Of a stretch of 14,410 nucleotides of DNA, positions 7,603 to 14,410 are shown piece by piece. Origin of the DNA: Alistipes sp. (GTDB taxonomy: Bacteria > Bacteroidota > Bacteroidia > Bacteroidales > Rikenellaceae). A model generated the notes under the pieces. The model was not told the origin of the DNA, did not search any database, and saw nothing but the letters and a program-made list of their open reading frames with translations. The stretch's first letter is position 1; every line of letters starts with the position of its first letter. The position numbers and the translations under genes were made by a program. The stretch is taken from the NCBI GenBank assembly GCA_020026435.1, contig JAHHQK010000048.1:1-14410 (forward strand). Direction: 5' to 3'.

Positions 7603-8120
7603 AATACCCTGAAATCAGACCGGAGCTATCTTCCACGATGTCATGATTCTCCCCAAGTCAAACATTTCAAGCGTATCAGCCCGTGAGCCGTACCACGGCA
7701 AATCGACCGCACCTCATCGGGTGCATCTTGGGATTTTCCTCCCCAAACAACGTCACATCACCATTTCCAGACGGTTAAACCCCGAAATTTCTTCCGTTCC
7801 TGACGCCCAACAACACCGCCACCCATGCTGTCAAAGTCGGTTTTAGACAGCTAAAACGGAGAACGGTTCATAAATACATAAATTTTTAATTATCAATAAT
7901 TTAACCCAAGATCCCCCAATAATTGCCCGGCCGGTTTGAAGTTCCGTTCAAAAAAAATTCTAAAAATAAGATCTAAAAAGTTCATATTTTCAATTATTTC
8001 CCTATATTCACAATAGAAAAACACAGAAATAAGCAACATTAATAAAATAAGTAACACAAGAATCGAGGCACACTCAAGATCTTACACGTTACGCTCAAAC
8101 CATACTAAAAACTTATTTCT
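7603..8120. other. long leader and intergenic region before the lipoprotein gene
   Basis: About 520 bp with no convincing gene. The right half (from about 7860) is very AT-rich, as expected of a promoter and leader, but no clean TAnnTTTG box was found; TATATTCA near 8002-8012 is only a partial match. Two small inverted repeats are present: GTTTTAG/CTAAAAC (7840-7857), overlapping GCTGTC/GACAGC (7827-7851), and TTTGAA/TTCAAA (7935-7952). Confidence 0.45.
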
Positions 8121-10736
8121 ATGAAAAACAAATTCTTCTTCGCACTTCTATTGTGTGCCGGAATGTTGTTTTCGGCAAGTTGCTCGGATGACGATCCCGT
8201 AACAGAGGATCCTACCCCTCCCACACCACCCGTTGATCTGTCCGATCTGAGCGCAAACGGCAGTGCCAACTGCTACCTGATCCATAAGACGGGTCCCTAC
8301 TCGTTCGATGCCACGGTCATGGGCAACGGCGTGGAAACCGCAGGGATCAGCGTGCAGAAGATGGCTCCCACCTCCGTGCAGCTGCTTTGGCAGGACGCCG
8401 AGGGTCTGATCAAAAACCTCCGTCTGGAAGAAGAACGAGTGAAATTCGACGTTGAGCAAACTTTCGGCAACGCCCTGATCGCCATCGCCGACGCCGAGGG
8501 CAAGACCTTGTGGAGCTGGCACATCTGGGTGACAGACTATGTCCCCGGTGCGGACAACCGCGAATTCAACGGTGTGACCTGGATGGACCGCAACCTCGGT
8601 GCAAAGAGTGCCGAATGGGACATTACGGCCAGTTGCAAAGGTATGGTCTATCAGTGGGGCCGCAAGGACCCGTTCCCGTCCCACGAGCAGTGGACGGATA
8701 TGGGCACCCCCGTACTCTATGACGGGAACGACAGCCGTATAGAGCCGCTTCTGACCGAAACGGTAGCCACCGACAACAACCTCGCCAACGCCATCGCCAA
8801 CCCGACGACCTATTACAGCGGTCTGCACAACGACGAAGGCATGGGCCCCTACGACTGGTACACGACCCTCGATTACACCAACCAGAACGACAAACTGTGG
8901 AGCAAGAGCGAAGCCGGCGAAAAGACCCTCTTCGACCCCTGCCCTCCGGGATGGAAAGTGCCCTCGCCCAAGCATTTCAAGGGACTGAACAACAATACAT
9001 TCACCGACGCCGGAGGTGGGGAGTACCGCGGTCGCACACACGAGATCATCGGCTTCTTCCCCTACACCGGACAACGCAGTTTCGAGGGGGGCATGTGGGT
9101 GAATGTCGGCGGTGTAGGCGACTATTGGACCTCGCAGCCCTCGACCCGACAGACCGACATGGCCCACTCCCTGCACTTCCTGCCCTCCATGACCAACTCG
9201 CGCGGACAGTCCTACCGAGCCAGCGGCTTCCCCGTGCGCTGCGTATCGGAGAAGGAATCGGCCATACCCGATAATCCCGATGAATTCGACGAAGTGATCG
9301 ACACCCACATCCTTGCCGAGGCTTCCTATATCAAGGGTAACGGCACGGACGGTTCGGCCAACTACTACATCGGTTTCTCCAACGTGGAAGTCATGCTCGA
9401 CCCCGCGACCCAGATGATCACCCCCGCCGAACCCGGCCAAATCGTGTTCTTTGACCTCTATGCCGAGCCCAGCGCGGACAGCGACCATGCCATCATCCCC
9501 GACGGCACCTACGAACTCTCCGACATGACCCAAAAGGGCAATGCCTTCACCGACTTCACGTGGATCCGCGAGGCCGACGAGCAGATGACCGTCAGCCACA
9601 GAATGTTCTCGACCGGTAAGGTAACCGTCTCCCGCAAGGACACGGAGTACACCGTGACGGGCGACTTCATCACCACCGAAGGCCACCATGTCCAGATCAA
9701 CTACAAGGGCGCCATCGAACTGATCAACCGCGGCAAGGAAGAGGTGCAGACAGTCATCACCTCCCCCGTTGACGCCACCTTCGACAGTGTCGATCTGATC
9801 TACGAACATTCGAGCAAGGGCGAGAAACCCTACGACCGCTTCTCGATCAACCTCTGGGACGGTGAACTGACCGAGGACGGCACCAAAATGGCAAACGGCT
9901 ATGTCGTACACCTCGACCTGATCGCCGACCAGCTTTCGAGCAAGGGCGATGTCCAGCTCAAACCGGGCGTCTACACCGTGAACACCTCCGAAGACTTCAT
10001 CCCGGGCACGATCATGCCGGGTGCCGTCTACAATCTGATCGGTGTGCCCCTGTACGTAGGCTCCTACTGCCAGGAAGTACGTCCGACCAACCGCGCCATC
10101 CTCTACGGCTTCGCCGCTACGGGCAAGGTCGAAGTGAAACGCGACGGCAACCGCTATGAGTTCATCATCGATTTCGTGACTCCTGAGCAGATTCCCATCA
10201 AGGGTGTCTACAAGATGAACAACATCAACATCGTGGACAACTCGCCCGAAGTTCCCGAAGGCGACTGGAACAGTATCCTCCGCGAGGACAAGACCCTCGT
10301 CAAGAATGACGCCGACGACATCTTTGCCCACGGCAACAACTACGGTTCGGCCTACTTTGCAGGTACCAGCCACTACGAGCTGTTCATCCACAACCACACC
10401 TCCAACGAGTCGTTCTACCTGGTATTCATGGCTCCCGAGGGTGAAAAGAGCCCCGTCGGCACCTACACCGCAGCCAAGGATCCCGCCAACCCGAAGCCTG
10501 GCGAATACATCCCCGGCTATAAGGATCTTTCCGTATTTGCCGGCACTTGGAGCTATGTCCTCTGGGAAGGCAAGGAGGAGGTCGGAGGCGCCCCCGCCAT
10601 GAACGGTGAGCTAAAGATCTCGGCCGGAGCGAATGCCGATGAATACCACATCGAATATGCATTCAAGGACGATGCTCAACCCCAGCACACGGTAAGCGCA
10701 TCGTGGACCGTACCCATCAAGATCAACTACTATTAA
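8121..10736 (+). CDS. large lipoprotein with FISUMP-like region and three C-terminal repeats
   Basis: An 871-residue secreted lipoprotein. The signal peptide ends in a lipobox (SASC) with lipidated Cys21, followed by SDDD, resembling the acidic Bacteroidota signal for surface export. A Pro/Thr-rich linker (25-38) leads to a domain at about 45-140 with GSANCYLI and LWSWHIWV, common at the head of Bacteroidales lipoproteins. Residues 149-375 resemble the Fibrobacter succinogenes major paralogous (FISUMP) domain: VTWMDRNLGA, YQWGRKDPFP, PCPPGWKVPS, YWTSQP and a closing FPVRCV. Residues 398-871 form three related segments (about 398-537, 552-705 and 727-871), each with a 'PDGTY/KPGVY/PVGTY' turn and the first two with 'TGKVxVxRxxxxY'. 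The role is unknown; binding of glycans or proteins at the cell surface is a guess. It is monocistronic with a strong terminator. Confidence 0.85.
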   Translation: MKNKFFFALLLCAGMLFSASCSDDDPVTEDPTPPTPPVDLSDLSANGSANCYLIHKTGPYSFDATVMGNGVETAGISVQKMAPTSVQLLWQDAEGLIKNLRLEEERVKFDVEQTFGNALIAIADAEGKTLWSWHIWVTDYVPGADNREFNGVTWMDRNLGAKSAEWDITASCKGMVYQWGRKDPFPSHEQWTDMGTPVLYDGNDSRIEPLLTETVATDNNLANAIANPTTYYSGLHNDEGMGPYDWYTTLDYTNQNDKLWSKSEAGEKTLFDPCPPGWKVPSPKHFKGLNNNTFTDAGGGEYRGRTHEIIGFFPYTGQRSFEGGMWVNVGGVGDYWTSQPSTRQTDMAHSLHFLPSMTNSRGQSYRASGFPVRCVSEKESAIPDNPDEFDEVIDTHILAEASYIKGNGTDGSANYYIGFSNVEVMLDPATQMITPAEPGQIVFFDLYAEPSADSDHAIIPDGTYELSDMTQKGNAFTDFTWIREADEQMTVSHRMFSTGKVTVSRKDTEYTVTGDFITTEGHHVQINYKGAIELINRGKEEVQTVITSPVDATFDSVDLIYEHSSKGEKPYDRFSINLWDGELTEDGTKMANGYVVHLDLIADQLSSKGDVQLKPGVYTVNTSEDFIPGTIMPGAVYNLIGVPLYVGSYCQEVRPTNRAILYGFAATGKVEVKRDGNRYEFIIDFVTPEQIPIKGVYKMNNINIVDNSPEVPEGDWNSILREDKTLVKNDADDIFAHGNNYGSAYFAGTSHYELFIHNHTSNESFYLVFMAPEGEKSPVGTYTAAKDPANPKPGEYIPGYKDLSVFAGTWSYVLWEGKEEVGGAPAMNGELKISAGANADEYHIEYAFKDDAQPQHTVSASWTVPIKINYY

Positions 10737-10758
10737 TCCACCCCATGCGGACTCCCTT

Positions 10759-10793
10759 GCCGGATCGGACTTTCGAGTCCGATCCGGCTTTTT
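10759..10793 (+). terminator. terminator of the lipoprotein gene
   Basis: GCCGGATCGGACT and AGTCCGATCCGGC form a perfect 13-bp stem with a TTCG tetraloop followed by five T, 22 nt after the stop codon. Confidence 0.95.
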
Positions 10794-10980
10794 CTGACTT
10801 TCCACAGAAGTGCCCTCGCCCAATCAACCGGGGAAACGCCCCACCCCGAACTGCCCGAATCCGCCCATCCGACCAAAAGCCACCACCAATACCTTCCGGA
10901 GAGAAACACCCCACAACTGATACGGCCACATTTTTCAAAACAGGAACTTGCCCGAATCCAACCTTTTGACCAACGAAAAA

Positions 10981-11011
10981 TTTGGATTTCTGATTATAAT
11001 GTGTATTTTTG
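10981..11011 (+). promoter_or_regulatory. consensus promoter of the His/Asp-tailed protein gene
   Basis: TTTG (10981-10984), a 19-bp spacer and TATTTTTG (11004-11011) match both Bacteroidota elements exactly. Predicted start near 11018 gives a leader of about 100 nt. Confidence 0.8.
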
Positions 11012-11118
11012 TATATTCGCTTTTGTAGACCGTGACGTTCCCAAACGTGCGTCACAACAAAAAAAACGACATCCGAAGCCCTGCTCCGAATGTCCATGTC
11101 GAACCTAAAACACGAAAA

Positions 11119-11652
11119 ATGAAGAAATTTAGTTTTTTAGTAGTCTTCCTGCTTTCGACCTGTTCGCTCTTTGCGCAGGACAGCCGCATTTCGCTGTTCC
11201 TGGGACGGGCCAACCGCTACGCATCGGTCGAATTGTCCGATTACAGAAGACGCCTCTGTATGGAATACGACGTTTCAAACAGAGATTTGGACGAATACTA
11301 CCGCCACTGCGGCAATGATTGGGGCAATGTCGGCATTGCGCTTGAGATCTCCCGCACCTCGGGCCGCCGTATGCGCGACGTGTGCGATTACTACAACCGC
11401 TACCGCCGCCACGGCTGGGTACGCATCCTGGTCGAGATCGGCATCCGCCCCGAGTCGCACTACTACCACCCCTTCTACGACCGTCTGCACCACCACAGCG
11501 ACTGCTGGGAGGAGTACTACGTGGTACATCACCACCACCACCACCATCATCACCACCATCCCCACTACAAGAAGCATCACAACAAGCATCACAAGTACTA
11601 CTACAAGAAACGCTATCACCACGATGATGACGACGATGACGACGACGATTAG
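11119..11652 (+). CDS. exported protein with polyhistidine and polyaspartate C-terminal tail
   Basis: A 177-residue protein. The ATG at 11119 (MKKFSFLVVF...) is chosen over an upstream frame opening because it gives a standard signal peptide ending FAQ at residue 20. The mature part (21-130) is Arg/Tyr-rich and holds two similar stretches, about 56-81 (DLDEYYRHC..DWGNVGIALEIS) and 87-112 (DVCDYYNRY..GWVRILVEIGIR), each a 'YY...W' helix followed by a hydrophobic helix. The tail is exceptional: 11 consecutive His (137-147), a His/Lys/Tyr-rich stretch, then 9 consecutive Asp (169-177) to the stop. Such a tail is likely to bind divalent metals in the periplasm or outside the cell; the actual role is unknown. 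I do not recognise a named family. It has its own perfect promoter. Confidence 0.82.
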   Translation: MKKFSFLVVFLLSTCSLFAQDSRISLFLGRANRYASVELSDYRRRLCMEYDVSNRDLDEYYRHCGNDWGNVGIALEISRTSGRRMRDVCDYYNRYRRHGWVRILVEIGIRPESHYYHPFYDRLHHHSDCWEEYYVVHHHHHHHHHHHPHYKKHHNKHHKYYYKKRYHHDDDDDDDDD

Positions 11653-11680
11653 TCCGTTGCCCACGCCACATCCCCTCAAC

Positions 11681-11715
11681 AAACCGCCCCGCGCCCAGTC
11701 CGAGACGGTTTTTTT
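11681..11715 (+). terminator. possible terminator after the His/Asp-tailed protein gene
   Basis: AAACCG (11681-11686) and CGGTTT (11706-11711) can pair around a 19-nt C-rich loop, followed by T to 11715. The stem is short, so this is uncertain. Confidence 0.4.
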
Positions 11716-11768
11716 CATGCCGCCACAAAACAGAGCGGTTTCGAGTAACGATCTTGTGAAATCTTTGC

Positions 11769-11776
11769 TACCTTTG
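11769..11776 (+). promoter_or_regulatory. -7 element for the DUF2721 gene
   Basis: TACCTTTG matches TAnnTTTG exactly and lies 26 nt upstream of the ATG at 11803. The -33 side is weak. Confidence 0.55.
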
Positions 11777-11802
11777 TATAATAGTCAAGCAATAACCCGA
11801 AT

Positions 11803-12201
11803 ATGGAAGAACTAACACTGACAACCCCCACGCTGTTGTTTTCCGCCGTGTCGCTGATCCTTTTGGCCTACACCAACCGCTTCCTGTCGTACGCCCAGCT
11901 GGTGCGCACCCTCAAGGAACAACACATCCACAACCCCTCGAAGGTCACCCGCGCCCAGATCGACAACCTCCGCCGACGCCTCCACCTCACCCGTGAGATG
12001 CAGTTTCTGGGCGTTTCGAGCCTTTTTCTGTGTGTGGTGACCATGTTTCTGATCTACATCGGACTCTTCACCACCTCGGCCTATGTCTTCGGCCTGGCCC
12101 TGCTACTGCTGATCGCCTCGCTCGGGGTCTCGATCTGGGAGATTCACATCTCGGTGCGCGCCCTTGACATCCACCTCAAGGACATGGAGCAGAAGAAATA
12201 A
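11803..12201 (+). CDS. DUF2721 family integral membrane protein
   Basis: A 132-residue membrane protein with a hydrophobic helix at about residues 9-25, an amphipathic basic cytoplasmic-type segment (about 28-66, including LLAYTNRFLSYAQLVRTL and LRRRLHLTRE), then two closely spaced helices (about 67-85 and 89-112) and a polar C-terminal tail. The pattern 'SLILLAYTNRFL...AQLVR' followed by two helices is that of DUF2721, a family of unknown function in many bacteria. Length is typical. It has a promoter close upstream and shares a terminator with the convergent DAHP synthase gene. Confidence 0.82.
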   Translation: MEELTLTTPTLLFSAVSLILLAYTNRFLSYAQLVRTLKEQHIHNPSKVTRAQIDNLRRRLHLTREMQFLGVSSLFLCVVTMFLIYIGLFTTSAYVFGLALLLLIASLGVSIWEIHISVRALDIHLKDMEQKK

Positions 12202-12231
12202 CCCCGCCCCAAATCCCCGCGACATACACAC

Positions 12232-12271
12232 AAAAAAACCGCAGCCTTCCATAAGAAAGGTTGCGGTTTTT
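12232..12271. terminator. bidirectional terminator
   Basis: AAAAACCGCAGCCTT (12234-12248) and AAGGTTGCGGTTTTT (12257-12271) pair with one imperfect position. A-runs and T-runs on the two sides allow termination of both the DUF2721 gene and the convergent DAHP synthase gene. Confidence 0.88.
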
Positions 12272-12291
12272 GCGTACCATTCCACTCGTCG

Positions 12292-13359
12292 CTACCGACA
12301 CCCGGGCTCATCCATCTGCTGACGCACCGACTCCTCGTGAATCGCACTCAACACCGCCAGCACAAACTTCGGATCCATGCCCAGCGTCTCGCCCTGAGCC
12401 ATCCTCCGCGCAAGCAGCTCGCGGTAGCGGTCACTCTGGAGGATCGCCATATCGTGACGTTTCTTGTAGTCACCGATCCGTCGCGAGACCTCCATACGCT
12501 GCGAGAGCAGCTCCATGAGCCGGTCATCCAACTCGTCGATCTCGGAGCGCATCCGCGACAGATCCTCCGTCAGATCGTTCGATTCCCGGATTTGCAACCC
12601 CTCGCAAATTCCCCTCAGCACCTCGGGTGTCACCTGCTGGTCCTTGTCGCTCCAGGCCTCGTCGGGCGAGCAGTGCGACTCGATGATCAGACCGTCGTAA
12701 CCGATGTCCATGGCCTCCTGGGACAACGCCGCCACCAGATCGCGGCGACCTCCTATGTGGCTCGGATCGCCGAAAATCGGCAGCCCCGGCATCCGTCGGT
12801 GCAGCTCGATGGGGATCGACCACATGGGCGGATTGCGGTAGAGACTCTTGTCCACCGAGGTGAATCCGCGGTGAATAACTCCTATGCGGCGGATCCCGGC
12901 GTTGCAGATGCGCTCCACAGCCCCAATCCACAGCTCCAGATCGGGACTCACGGGGTTCTTGATCAACACGGGGATGTCATGCCCCTCCAGCGCATCGGCA
13001 ACCTCCTGTATGGCAAACGGATTGGCCGTGGTCCGCGCACCGATCCACACCAGGTCGATGCCGCCGGCCAATGCCGCCGCAACGTGTTCGCGCGTGGCAA
13101 CCTCCGTCGCGACATACATTCCCGTCTCGCGCTTCACCCGGGCCAGCCACCCGATGCCCTGCTCACCCACACCCTCGAAACAACCGGGTTTGGTGCGCGG
13201 CTTCCACAATCCCGCGCGGAAGATCCTAAATCCGCACGCGGAGAGCCTATGGGCCGTGGAGAGGGTCTGCTCCTCGGTCTCGGCACTGCACGGGCCTGCA
13301 ATGATCAGCGGACGTCGACCTCCGACGCCCTCAAAGCGGATGGGTTCAAACTTTTTCAT
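12292..13359 (-). CDS. bifunctional DAHP synthase / chorismate mutase
   Basis: A 355-residue cytoplasmic fusion. Residues about 8-255 form a type I-beta (KDSA-like) 3-deoxy-D-arabino-heptulosonate 7-phosphate synthase, joining phosphoenolpyruvate and erythrose 4-phosphate as the first step of the shikimate pathway: AGPCSAE (21-27, metal-ligand Cys24), KPRT (53-56), GARTT (108-112), KNPVSPD (134-140), HRG (163-165), DPSHIGGRRD (198-207) and ESHCSPDEAWSDKDQQ (227-242). Residues about 262-345 are an AroQ-type chorismate mutase (MRSEIDELDDRLMELLSQR...IGDYKK), which makes prephenate. The same order is known from Prevotella and other Bacteroidales, where the mutase domain also mediates allosteric control by prephenate. 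The length is normal and key residues are present. It has no clear TAnnTTTG promoter. Confidence 0.95.
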   Translation of the reverse strand: MKKFEPIRFEGVGGRRPLIIAGPCSAETEEQTLSTAHRLSACGFRIFRAGLWKPRTKPGCFEGVGEQGIGWLARVKRETGMYVATEVATREHVAAALAGGIDLVWIGARTTANPFAIQEVADALEGHDIPVLIKNPVSPDLELWIGAVERICNAGIRRIGVIHRGFTSVDKSLYRNPPMWSIPIELHRRMPGLPIFGDPSHIGGRRDLVAALSQEAMDIGYDGLIIESHCSPDEAWSDKDQQVTPEVLRGICEGLQIRESNDLTEDLSRMRSEIDELDDRLMELLSQRMEVSRRIGDYKKRHDMAILQSDRYRELLARRMAQGETLGMDPKFVLAVLSAIHEESVRQQMDEPGCR

Positions 13360-13624
13360 GGCGTAAATTTCGGGAATAAATCTCGTTTATCAAATTTTTC
13401 GCCCCCAAATCCACCCGCAAACCCGCTCTTGCACCCTCTTCCGCCCATCCCCCTCCTCGCCTGGCTCCCTTCTCCGCTTCCGCCTCTTCCGCCTCCAATC
13501 CCACACCGCCGCTCCGGAATCCCCGCTTTAAATCCCGCCCGCCGCAGCCCTCACTCCCGACGCCCCACCCCAGAAGCACAGCCTCTGCCAGCCCTGCCTC
13601 CGCACCTGCCCCGCGGCCCGATAC
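13360..13624. other. C-rich intergenic stretch
   Basis: About 265 bp upstream of the DAHP synthase-chorismate mutase gene. From about 13395 to 13620 the plus strand is C-rich and G-poor with CCGCC/CTTCC-type low complexity, like the stretches at 4300-4750 and 6870-7160. I see no gene or clean promoter; open frames here are Pro/Ala-rich and overlap. Confidence 0.45.
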
Positions 13625-13625
13625 G

Positions 13626-13665
13626 CAAAAAAATTCCGCGGTCGGATCAGCTCCAACCGCGGAAT
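13626..13665 (-). terminator. terminator of the alpha-oxoamine synthase gene
   Basis: ATTCCGCGGTTGGA and TCCGACCGCGGAAT (minus strand) pair along 14 bp with one G-T, with a GCTGA loop, followed by seven T (13627-13633). It lies about 25 nt after the stop codon at 13689. Confidence 0.92.
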
Positions 13666-13688
13666 CAATATGTAGCACAAAAAATGGT

Positions 13689-14410
13689 CTATCGAACCTG
13701 GAAATCCTTATCGGCGCAAACCGGGATCGGCATCTTGGCGTAGGTACCGTTCTCCAGCTTCTCACGCACGGCCTTGAAGGCCTCGATCGTGTGGTGAACG
13801 TCCTCCAGAGTGTGGGCAGCCGTCGGGATGACACGCAGGATGATCTCACCCTTCGGGATCACGGGGTAGATCACGATCGAGCAGAACACCCCGTGATTCT
13901 CACGCAGGTCGACGATCAGGTTCGTGGCCTCGGGAATACCACCCTTCATGAATACGGGGGTAACAGGCGAGTTGGTCACACCGATGTCGAAACCGTTCTC
14001 CTTCAGACCGTTCTGCAGGGCATTGACGATCTTCCAGAGGTTCTGCTGGAACTCGGGGTGGTTGCGGATCAGCTCCAGACGCTTCAGGGCGCCGATCACC
14101 ATGGGCATGGGCAGCGACTTGGCGTAGAGCTGCGAACGCATGTTGTAACGGAAGAGGTTGATCAACCAACGGGGACCGCTGACGAAGGCACCGATACCGG
14201 CCATCGACTTGGCGAAGGTGTTGAACAGCACGTCCACACCGTCGGTCACGCCGAAGTGCGAAGCCGTACCGCGACCGCCCTCACCCATCGTACCGAAGCC
14301 GTGGGCATCATCGACCAGGAGGCGGAAGTTGAACTCCTTCTTCAGAGCGACGATCTCGTCGAGCTTACCCAGGTCACCCTTCATACCGAATACACCCTCG
14401 GTGATGACCA
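13689..14410 (-). CDS. alpha-oxoamine synthase, probably serine palmitoyltransferase (partial)
   Basis: The 3' part (240 codons) of a PLP enzyme; the frame is open through the right edge, so the N-terminus is missing. It reads VITEGVFGMKGD at the edge, then VDDAHGFGTMG with the cofactor-contacting Asp and His, TFAKSMAGIGAFV with the PLP lysine, and the C-terminal domain with YPVIPKGEIILRVIPTAAHT. These fit the alpha-oxoamine synthase family (serine palmitoyltransferase, KBL, AONS, ALA synthase), which condense an amino acid with an acyl-CoA. The DDAHGFG and FAKSMAGIGAFV stretches resemble what I recall of Bacteroidales enzymes that start sphingolipid synthesis, and differ from DDCHATGF/DDSHAVGF of typical KBL. 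KBL remains possible because threonine dehydrogenase is in the same window, but 9.6 kb away. The tail after residue KMPIP is a short unmatched extension. Confidence 0.7.
   Translation of the reverse strand, partial: VITEGVFGMKGDLGKLDEIVALKKEFNFRLLVDDAHGFGTMGEGGRGTASHFGVTDGVDVLFNTFAKSMAGIGAFVSGPRWLINLFRYNMRSQLYAKSLPMPMVIGALKRLELIRNHPEFQQNLWKIVNALQNGLKENGFDIGVTNSPVTPVFMKGGIPEATNLIVDLRENHGVFCSIVIYPVIPKGEIILRVIPTAAHTLEDVHHTIEAFKAVREKLENGTYAKMPIPVCADKDFQVR

Noticed and set aside
8148..10397. A 749-codon minus-strand frame opposite the lipoprotein
   Set aside because: An antisense shadow of biased codon use; the sense strand has signal peptide, lipobox, domains and a terminator.
11129..11718. Minus-strand frames (Val- or Arg/Gly-rich) opposite the His/Asp-tailed gene
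   Set aside because: Complementary readings of the CAC/GAC repeats produce these compositions; the sense frame has a signal peptide and a perfect promoter.

Overview
The window looks like chromosomal DNA of a gut-type member of the Bacteroidota, order Bacteroidales, probably close to Alistipes/Rikenellaceae. The clues are several promoters of the phylum's own form (TTG or TTTG about 20 bp upstream of TAnnTTTG), GC-rich coding regions, a large lipoprotein with an acidic stretch after its lipid-anchor cysteine, an SDR-type threonine dehydrogenase, a fused DAHP synthase-chorismate mutase, and a sphingolipid-type alpha-oxoamine synthase. The genus is an inference; no rRNA is present to confirm it.

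Layout. At 1-633, a bidirectional terminator follows an AT-rich minus-strand gene for a small exported protein of unknown function. At 634-1061 lies the most interesting non-coding element: a 175-nt rod-like RNA on the minus strand with its own strong promoter, best explained as the 6S RNA of Bacteroidales. At 1062-4036 are a plus-strand EamA/DMT permease, converging on a membrane-anchored alpha/beta hydrolase, and threonine dehydrogenase upstream of it. At 4150-4258 a tRNA-Thr(GGT) diverges from the threonine dehydrogenase gene. At 4259-4754 is an apparently gene-free stretch with a short tandem repeat. At 4755-6761 is the minus-strand groES-groEL operon. At 7258-7602 are tRNA-His and tRNA-Ser, each followed by a clean terminator. 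At 8121-10793 is a large lipoprotein with a FISUMP-like region and three related C-terminal repeats. At 10981-11652 is a small exported protein ending in 11 consecutive His and 9 consecutive Asp residues. At 11803-12201 is a DUF2721 membrane protein, converging across a shared terminator on the DAHP synthase-chorismate mutase gene (12292-13359). The right edge cuts a minus-strand serine palmitoyltransferase-like gene.

Function. Most of the window is housekeeping: protein folding (GroES/GroEL), translation (three tRNAs), entry into aromatic amino acid synthesis, threonine breakdown, and probably the first step of sphingolipid synthesis. The less ordinary parts are the 6S-like RNA, which appears to carry an imitation of the phylum-specific -7 promoter element in its duplex, the His/Asp-tailed exported protein, and the repeat-containing lipoprotein. 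No mobile element, CRISPR array or defence system was seen.
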